A stretch of 64,000 nucleotides of DNA from Clavulina sp. PMI_390 (Eukaryota; Basidiomycota; Agaricomycetes; Cantharellales; Hydnaceae): assembly GCA_015039315.1 (NCBI GenBank), contig WIDE01000110.1, positions 46,231 to 110,230 on the forward strand, read 5' to 3'. A program made the position numbers and the translations under genes. Of this stretch, positions 56,644-64,000 are shown piece by piece (position 1 is the stretch's first letter; every line of letters starts with the position of its first letter). Under the pieces are notes generated by a model. The model made no database searches. It saw only the letters and a list, made by a program, of their open reading frames with translations, and was not told where the DNA came from.

Positions 56644-59600
56644 ATGGCCACGCGCCGACACACATCTACATCGAAAGAGGGCAAACCATATCACGCGTTG
56701 AAGAACACCGTCTCAGGCGGTCGCCCAAAGCGCTCTGCCCTCGGGTCGCTGCATCCCAACATCGAACCACTCCATCCTATGGCTCGTCTCACACGAAGTC
56801 GCTCAGACTCCACCTATTCGCATCTTGTTGAGGCGGGGACCAAACGCAAACGGCCGAACACAACGTCGCGTTCATCCTACAAGCGTCACAAGGCAGACAC
56901 CCCCGAGTCCATCGATGAGGCTCAGTCCACTCCCATAGAGGCTGAACTATCGTCTACTGAAGATGAGGCTCAGCCGGACGAGGTAGATGGCGAAGAGGAA
57001 CCTGACGATTGTGCGTCCACAATTTTGTCTTCTGAGTCAACCTTGATCCTTATTGTTCCCCTATCTAGCGGACGAATTCTTGTTAAACAATGCTCCTCAA
57101 TGGCGTCTCCAAAAACTGCGAAAGGAGGATCTCATCCGACTCTGTGCTCTCGCAGAAGTTGGTGACGATGTGGAGGCGCTCAACAAGAGCGAGATCGTGA
57201 CTGAGATCCTCGCCGCTCGCTCTACCACCACTTCCGTTCGTCGGACAGCTTCTACATCTTCAGGGGAGAAACTCGCCACCATAAACGAGGGTGGTGATGG
57301 TGATGCTCCAGCTCGCAAACGAACTCGAACAATATCGCGCTCCAAAGCCGAAACTCTCCCATCTCTTCCCACCAATTCACGACTACGAGCGACATCAGCC
57401 TCTCGTAGTGCTTCCATGGGTAATCTCGGCGATCGACTGCCTGCGAGAGGCCTCCCAGCGAGGGTTCGGTGCGTCCTACATTGTGAAACATCCACTTCAA
57501 TTTTCACTCGGCTAACCTTTGTTGGCTAGGAAAACAAGTGCTTATTCCGCAAATTCTTCGACGTCGGATCGCTCCCACTTTCCCAACGTCGCTGCCGCTC
57601 CTATCATCAATCCTCCCATTCGTCCTTCCCCCCGTAAGACACGCTCTCGTGCACGGTTGCAAGAGTTTGCCGCTCTGCAAAAACAGCCCACTCAACCCGA
57701 GAACGTTCCTCATCCTTCTTCTTTGAGCCCCACCCCACAATCCGATTCCGGGTTGGAAGAATCAGAGGAAGAAGAGGAGGAAGAAGAAGACAGTGGCTCA
57801 CAATCTTCTCAACAGTTTCGAGCGAGCCCTCGTCATCTTCGCAGTCGCGACCGCCCCAGTGCCTCCCAAGACTCAGCAGCTAGCTCTTCAAGACCTCGGC
57901 GAAAAGCCCGTTTCACTGGCAGTCTCAAAGAGGAATCCTCTGACGAGGACATCGATGAGTTAGAGGAAAACCCTGAAGTAGTCGCTGATGCCGATGCAGA
58001 CGATGACAACGACAATGACCAGGACGACGAAGAGGAAGAAGAGGAAGAAGAGGAAGAAGAGGAAGAAGAGGAAGAAGAGGAAGAAGAGGAAGAAGAGGAA
58101 GAGCCAGCCTCTGACATGGAGGTGGACGAAGGTGTCGCATCAGGCAAGGGTCGTGGGAGAGTGCCGGTGAAACGCGGAGCTCGGTCAAAACCTCCAGCCC
58201 CTAACAAGCGGGCGTTGCGACCCCGTGCAGCCCAGGCGCCAACACCTCCTTCAGACGAAGAAGAAGAGGAAGAAGATGTCGAGGAAGATGTCGAGGAAGC
58301 AGAGGAGGATCAGGAAGAAGAAGACGAATTAGAGCCACGCGTCCTGCGAAATGGCAAGGTCGTTGGTGATGTCTCAGATGAGGAAGATGTGGAAGACGAT
58401 TCTATGGAGACTGGCGAGTCATCCATGGAGTCGGAGGAGGTGGATCAGCTTGAGGACGACGATGAAGAGGAGGAAGGAGATGAGGATGATGAGCTGGCCG
58501 AAGAGGATGCAGAGTATGATCCTGCCGCTGATGGTTAGTTTTGAGTCCCTTTCTCTTGATCACCTTCCTAACTCCATTCTCTGCTCTAAGATATCGACAT
58601 CGACTCCGCGAATCTCAAATCCCTTCTTCGTCATCGCCGAGATGACTTGGTCCGCCTCTGCGAGGTGAACGAAATCGAGACCGAGGGTGCAGCAACGAAG
58701 AAGAAACTGGCACAAGCCCTCCTCGAATGGGTATGTGAACCTCCCCAAAGTTTTATACTGATACTGATATGATTGAATTTAGCGCGACTCGAACCATCGT
58801 TCGTCGCCGACTGAGGCTTCCACTGCTGGTTCCGCATCGTCTTCCTCGTCTGCCTCAACAGAGAGAGATGTTCCCGTTACCCGCCGACCGACCCATCACA
58901 CTGCCGGCCGCCGACGTTCGCAAGTCCTCATGCCTCCACCAGACCCTCCTCTATTGTTCCGAGACAATCTGCATATCTCTGAGGTCCCCGCAACGCCGCC
59001 TGCCAGCAATCATGCAAAAGAGAAAACGGAGGATGATATTGAGCTCGATCTGGACAGTCTAGGTCTGACTGACAAGGAGATCAAGCCCGAGAAGATCCAG
59101 AAAATGGAGAAGATCGGAAGTGGGGGTTTCAAAGAGTCAGTCGATGTCGCATCTTTTTCCTTCTTGGTTCTGAACTTTCTTGATAGTGTTTTCCTTGGGA
59201 AATATCACGGTCGTAAGGTCGCCATTGCCGAATTCCGTGGGCAGCTGAGCGCAAGTACGTAGATCAACTTCAATCAACCTCCAATCCCTGTTGACCCAAA
59301 GTTGCGCTCCTAGTGGATATCAAAGAGTTGAAGCTTCTCCGAGAGTTCAATCACCCCAACGTGGTGAAATTCGTGAGTTTGTTACGCCCTGCCTCATCCA
59401 TTGTACACCACTCACCTGCTATGATAGTATGGTGTCAGTATACCGGCGGATAGCCGCTCCACCCCTGTCATGATCATCAGCGAGTTGTGCCCCAACGGAG
59501 ATTTATTCGATTTTATTCGAAATACGCCACCCCCTCCCCTTCGTAGTGTGGTGAGTTCTGAATCCGAATGTTGGCGGCCTAGCAGTCTCACCTTTATTTC

Positions 59601-60175
59601 GGCAGCTTCTCATGATGCGGGACATCGCACGCGGGATCGAATATCTCCACCTCCACACACCCTCGATTATCCACCGCGATTGCAAGTCTTCCAACATCCT
59701 CATCACTGCGAAAAATACTGCGAAGATTACCGACTTTGGACTGGCCAAAGTCAAGCAATCCACTCGATCAATGGTTCGCAGCCTCGTAGGCACTGTTAAC
59801 TGGCAAGCGCCAGAACTGTGGGTGCCACATCCAAAGTATGACTACAAGGTTGACGTGTTCAGCTGCGCGATGGTCTACTGGGAGATGCTGCAATGGCATC
59901 AAACGAAGAAGAATTATCCTTGGGAGGTACGTATCACCTTTTATATCTCTCTCGTCTACGCGGTTCCTAACGGTCATGATTAGGGGATGAATGAACACGC
60001 TATTTATGATGTTGTTGGCAGAAAGGGGCAGCGCCCTTCCATGCATGGCATGCGAAAACTTTGGTGTCCTGAGATCGTAGAATTGATCGAGCATATGTGG
60101 CAACAGGACCCACGAGACCGCCCAACCATCTCTCATGTCGTTTCCGAGCTTGATTCCATCCTGACGATGTACTGA
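56644..60175 (+). CDS. Nuclear-type SAP-like/acidic protein fused to a TKL kinase domain with a WNK-like lysine
   Basis: About 1,000 residues. The basic N-terminus has [21 protein letters not shown] and KRKRPN. A first helix-extension-helix unit near residues 130-170 ([20 protein letters not shown]) and a second near 600-640 ([20 protein letters not shown]) resemble SAP domains. Between them lies a long Asp/Glu-rich region with a run of about 25 Glu. From about residue 745 comes a tyrosine-kinase-like domain: [20 protein letters not shown], then [67 protein letters not shown] and [12 protein letters not shown]. The beta-3 Lys is Ala, and a Lys sits in the glycine loop as in WNK kinases. Exon joins stay in frame throughout, notably GCTGATG/ATATCGAC at 58537, so one gene is likely, though two adjacent genes cannot be excluded without transcripts. 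Confidence 0.8.
58028..58102 (+). repeat. GAAGAAGAG-type repeat encoding poly-glutamate
   Basis: About eight copies of a nine-base GAAGAAGAG-like unit, encoding an uninterrupted Glu run within the acidic region of the SAP-like/TKL gene. In-frame triplet structure is kept throughout. Confidence 0.95.
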
Positions 60176-61256
60176 CACCCTTCAATCATTGGACAAGTGC
60201 TTGTCCCTATCTACTCACCCCTTGCATACTCTTCTTATTCGTCTAATTTGCCCTTTTTGGTGAACTTTTTTGCATTTTCTGTTCGGCTCACCCCTCTTGC
60301 TATGATCCCTACATACCATTAACCTTATCACCACACATCTTCTGTAGCTCATAAACCATTCACATACATACATCGCTTCGTCCCTGCATCGGACCATTGT
60401 TCAATACGTTCTAGGATGCTTACACGAATAACATCGACGACATTGCACGAAGATTCCTGCACCGAACTAACCAGGACGCTTCCAGAAGGTCTGCATTAGA
60501 TCCGCCAACCTGTTGAGTGCGGGTCATGGACGCATTAGCCGCACTGGACAAGCATAAAGCCAGCAAGTATGGCCACAAGGGCGAGGACGGATGGGGATAT
60601 TTTCCAGACCCATAGTCGTACTTTTAGTAGGACCAAGCCTTCCTTGACTCATAGATCCCAGCGGTCCCGTTCGGTCGACCTTGGCCAGTAGAGACTGCTG
60701 GTCCAGCCTGACATATGAGGGAGGGCCAGAACCTCATTGCGCGCTGTCTAAGACGGCTAAGCGAATTAAGAAGGATTCTTGCAGTCCATTTATACTCATA
60801 CTAGATATAAAATGGCGAATCGGTTCAAGCAAGCAGTTTTCATACTCTGTGAAGCTGGGATGATATTAATAGTTAGCTGGTGACAGATAGGGCAAAAAGA
60901 GGGCCTCTGAGTTGCATCTGGACGATAATTCGATTTATGTCGCGATCCATCGCAACACTGGTCGCGGTCAATCCTTGCTGGTAGACTCACATTGACGGAA
61001 AATGGTGGCGCCATGGATGCACCCCTGCTAGAAAGTTATGGTGCATTCACAGAGCAGGCATGAAGAAGTAGAATAGTAGAAGAAGCAGACTGTTCAGACA
61101 ATTTGGTGCCCATGGTTGCTGACCAAAGAATCGAGACTAAAACCTGGGACCGCACTGAAGGGATGCAAGCCAGATGGTGGCACAACATACCATAACAAAC
61201 CTTCATACCATCAAGAGTTGACTGCCAGTCCTCTTGGCTCTTACCACTGTGCCACT
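60176..61256. other. 1.1-kb region between TKL kinase and ARPC1
   Basis: No coding region is supported. The left part is probably the 3' end of the kinase gene, the right part the ARPC1 promoter and leader. Confidence 0.4.
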
Positions 61257-62828
61257 ATGTCCGCCCCTAAGGCCTACCAACTCGCTCAGGTGCCTCTTAG
61301 CGCCCATGCCTTCAATGCTGCCCGCACTCGTAAGCTCATCCCTCTCCGCGTTCGAGCGCAGCTCCTCATTAACGATCTTGGCACCAGATGTTGCCGTGAG
61401 CTTGAATTCGAACGAGACGGTTATTTACAGCTATCAGGGAAGTGATTGGGCTTCAGAGGCTACACTTTCTGAGGTGTGTCCCTACCATGTTTCCAAGCGA
61501 TCGGACCCTAACGCTGATAGCACCGAATTTCTAGCACGACAAAGTTGTGACGTCGATCGACTGGGGTCGCATTACGAACCGAATTGTTACTTGCTCTCAG
61601 GACAGGAACGCCTATGTCTGGACCGAAACTCCTGACCCTGAAACTGGTGCTTTGATCTGGAAGCCCACGCTCGTCTTGCTGCGTATTAACCGTGCCGCAA
61701 CCTATGTTCGATGGAGTCCCAAGGAGGATAAATTCGCTGTTGCAAGCGGTGATCGGTATGCTTTGTGGCCATTTCCTTGTACGAGATACAACTAAATCCC
61801 CATCGCTCGATATAATTGTAGAGCGATTGCCATCTGCTCTTTTGACGAGGAAAACAACTGGTGGGTCGCCAAGCACCTCAAGAAGCCTATCCGCTCGACT
61901 GTCTTGAGCGTCGACTGGCACCCGAACAACGTGCTCCTTGCTGCCGGCAGCTCCGACTACAAGGCTCGAGTCTTCTCTGCTTACATCAAGGATGTTGATG
62001 CTAGGTCTGTACACGTTTGGACCACATTGCAAGCTTCCCGCTCAATTATTTCCTTCTCATTAGGCCCGATCCATCAGTCTGGGGCTCTAAGCTCCCTTTC
62101 AACACTGTCTGTGGAGAGTACTCTAGCCCAAGCGGCGGATGGGTCCACGCCGTTGGTTTCTCTCCCTCTGGAGATGCCCTAGCTTTTGCTAGTACGTACT
62201 GCAAGCTAACATTGTCGATCTCCCCATCTTATGAGATACTTACTTATCCTACATAGGCCATGACGCTAGCATCACTGTTGTCTATCCTGGCTCTAACGCA
62301 GTCTTCAGCGTTCGCACACCATCTTTGCCCTTCGTGACCCTCACATGGACATCAGAGGAATCAGTTCTAGCTGCTGGGCACGATTGCCAGCCCTTCCTCT
62401 TCGCGGGATCAGAAGCACAGGGCGGGTGGAGGCTCCTCTCCAGTATTGATGATACGGCTACCTCTTCCCGTGGTGGACTCACTCCTACCGCCACTGGGTC
62501 AAGTGTCAGCTCTGCTGGACGCCCAGGAAGACTCAACAATGAGGCTTTCGCCCGGTTCAAGAACGCTGATAGCCGTGGGGCATCGAGTGCTCCTTCGCCT
62601 ATTGGAGGTGGTCCATCGGCTGCCGGTGGTGCGCAAAGCACCGAACTCTTTACGGTGCACCAGAACACCATTACGAGCTTGCGGCCCTTCACGTGGAGCG
62701 CGGATGGATTGACGGTTGAGAGTGTGAGTACCAGTGGAGTGGATGGCAAGCTCGTCATCTGGGGCGTTCCTGCCCCTGGTGCCGTCGCGAACCTCACGGC
62801 TAAGGTTGGAGGGATGCACTTGCGTTAG
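61257..62828 (+). CDS. ARC40: Arp2/3 complex subunit 1 (ARPC1/Arc40)
   Basis: A WD40 subunit of the Arp2/3 actin-nucleation complex, acting at endocytic patches. It starts [20 protein letters not shown], then [85 protein letters not shown] and [20 protein letters not shown], typical of ARPC1 from yeast to human. Later it has [20 protein letters not shown], then [19 protein letters not shown] Ser/Gly/Pro-rich insert near the C-terminus ([12 protein letters not shown] and following) sits where the Arp2/3-specific loop occurs. It ends [15 protein letters not shown] and then GGMHLR. Six or so exons. The start is fixed by homology of the first exon. Confidence 0.95.
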
Positions 62829-62933
62829 TTAGTCAATATCCCAACGAATAATATCATCCTGCAGAAAAAGTAAATGGTAGACAATCATCCACAAAGAATG
62901 CAACTCGTTCTCACGCTCACTCTTGATTGACTC

Positions 62934-64000
62934 ATGGCGTCCGCCCCAACTGAAGCAGCGAGCTTGGCTCAGCCACACCAAGAAGATATCGAACTCAGAG
63001 TATTGACGACAGAGACTTCAGAAAATACGAACCGTGATGAAGCGTTGACCTTGCACCCTGTTGATCGCGGATTCCACGCATGGCTTTTCGTTGCTGCAGC
63101 CTCTGGCCTTGAACTACTCGTCTGGGGCTTCCCACTTTGGTTTGACAGGTTTCATCGTATCCTACCAGCTAAATTGCTGATTTTACGGTCAGCTACGGTA
63201 TTTTCCAGGACTGGTACCTGACACACGAGTTCAAGAATGCATCGGAAGGTAAGAAAATCTCTCGATCCTCCTGCTCATCTCCAGTTCTTACAACGAATGG
63301 GCCGATTAGCTTCGGTCAACTCTGTAGGAACGCTTACACTTGGGATCCAATATGCTGAAGGCATTCTCGTTATTCTGTTCGCTCGGCAATACGCCCGATA
63401 TCTCCGGCATATGATGTGGACTTGCTTGGCCATTTGTGTGACCTCCATGTTTCTTTCCAGCTTCGCCACAGAGGTATTTTGATTATCGGCATATATATTA
63501 CGGCTCGAAACCTTAACATACATGATTCCTAGGTCTGGCAGCTCATCTTGCTTCAAGGTATTGTGTACAGTATGGCTGGAGGATTTCTGTATTCGCCATA
63601 TATCATCTGGGTTCGTCATTTCATATGGTTGAGAAAAGGCTTTTTGATAACGTGCTCTACGAATTACCATAGCTTCCTGAATGGTTCGTTGAGGTAAGCA
63701 CGCAGTCAAACCCTTTGCGGATAACCCACAATTAGCTGACTTTCCAACCTTCCAGCGACGTTCCCTTGCAGCTTCCCTTATTTTTGGGAGCATGTCACTC
63801 GGAGGCGCCATTTTCCCTATCATTATGAACTTCCTCCTCGAGCATACGGGATTCCGATGGACCCTACGTATCTGGAGTGGCATGCTCCTGGTGTTGGGCT
63901 CGCTCAGTGTGATGGGCCTCAAGTCTCGCGTGCCTATTGCTCCAACCGCAAATGCTCAGCGTGTCCCTGTTGACTTCACCTTCCTCCGGAACCCAATGTT
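62934..64000 (+). CDS. MFS transporter, monocarboxylate (MCT-like) type, cut by window edge
   Basis: The N-terminal half of a major facilitator protein. A charged cytosolic leader (MASAPTEAASLAQPHQEDIE) ends in DRGFHAWLFVAAASGLELLVWGF, the usual first helix of fungal monocarboxylate permease-like proteins. YGIFQDWYLTH follows after an intron (near 63148-63192). Further helices are seen: VGTLTLGIQYAEGILVILF, WTCLAICVTSMFLSSFATEV, WQLILLQGIVYSMAGGFLY, and EWFVERRSLAASLIFGSMSL with GGAIFPIIMNFLLE. At least six helices are visible before the edge. Substrate is unknown; the family carries small acids such as lactate or pyruvate and other solutes. Confidence 0.85.

Noticed and set aside
57833..58207. 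Poly-serine frame on the minus strand
   Set aside because: It is the mirror of the GAAGAAGAG repeat that encodes poly-glutamate in the kinase gene.
1..64000. Transposons, viral insertions, CRISPR arrays or horizontally acquired clusters
   Set aside because: I found no reverse transcriptase, transposase, integrase, long terminal repeats or spacer arrays, and gene structure is typically fungal throughout.

Overview
The window is nuclear DNA from a filamentous basidiomycete. Genes are split by many short introns, mostly 50-65 nt, with CTNAC-like branch sites. The content (paired ATO acetate transporters, M20 amidohydrolases, beta-trefoil lectins, many F-box-like proteins, a fungal TKL kinase) fits Agaricomycetes. 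A Rhizoctonia/Ceratobasidium-type fungus is my best guess, from memory of which families are abundant there rather than from any search. I found no transposon, virus, CRISPR or prokaryotic feature.

Layout. 0-0.4 kb: start of a xylulokinase gene. 0.9-8 kb: two intact M20 amidohydrolase genes in a tandem segmental duplication. 9-14.4 kb: two tandem GPR1/FUN34/YaaH (ATO) transporters. 14.9-25.8 kb: housekeeping genes, namely gamma-glutamyl phosphate reductase, a Ser/Thr kinase, exosome nuclease DIS3, a cyclophilin and MDM35. 26-36.3 kb: an accessory block of a GH5 hydrolase, a three-domain ricin-B-type lectin and an F-box-like gene, followed by a second lectin flanked by decayed pieces of the GH5 and F-box genes. 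36.4-64 kb: VPS29, a HIRA/Hir1 histone chaperone, an F-box-like gene, an intron-containing tRNA-Val, a LIM-RhoGAP, another F-box-like gene, a Nop13-like RNA-binding protein, a Tpa1/Ofd1 dioxygenase, a nuclear-looking SAP-like/acidic/TKL kinase fusion, Arp2/3 subunit ARPC1, and the start of an MFS monocarboxylate-type transporter.

The strongest unusual signal is in gene structure. The two lectin genes contain four nested introns (stwintrons). In each, a complete internal intron splits the donor of an external intron between its G and its T. The matching intron in the third lectin domain is an ordinary single intron of 55-56 nt. Nearby, the GH5 gene needs a 2-nt micro-exon, the cyclophilin gene has a 10-nt micro-exon, both ATO genes have a conserved 26-nt exon, several introns start with GC, and one M20 gene has a tandemly duplicated splice acceptor that must be skipped to keep the frame. 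A second signal is the TKL kinase: it lacks the usual beta-3 lysine and has a lysine in the glycine-rich loop where WNK kinases carry theirs.

Working relations. The ATO proteins (acetate/ammonium export or uptake), xylulokinase and the MFS protein point to flexible carbon use. DIS3 and the Nop13-like protein serve RNA processing. The adjacent GH5 and lectin genes may act on the same class of glycans, but this is inferred from adjacency and co-duplication only. All exon joins were worked out by eye from splice motifs and reading frame, without transcript data.
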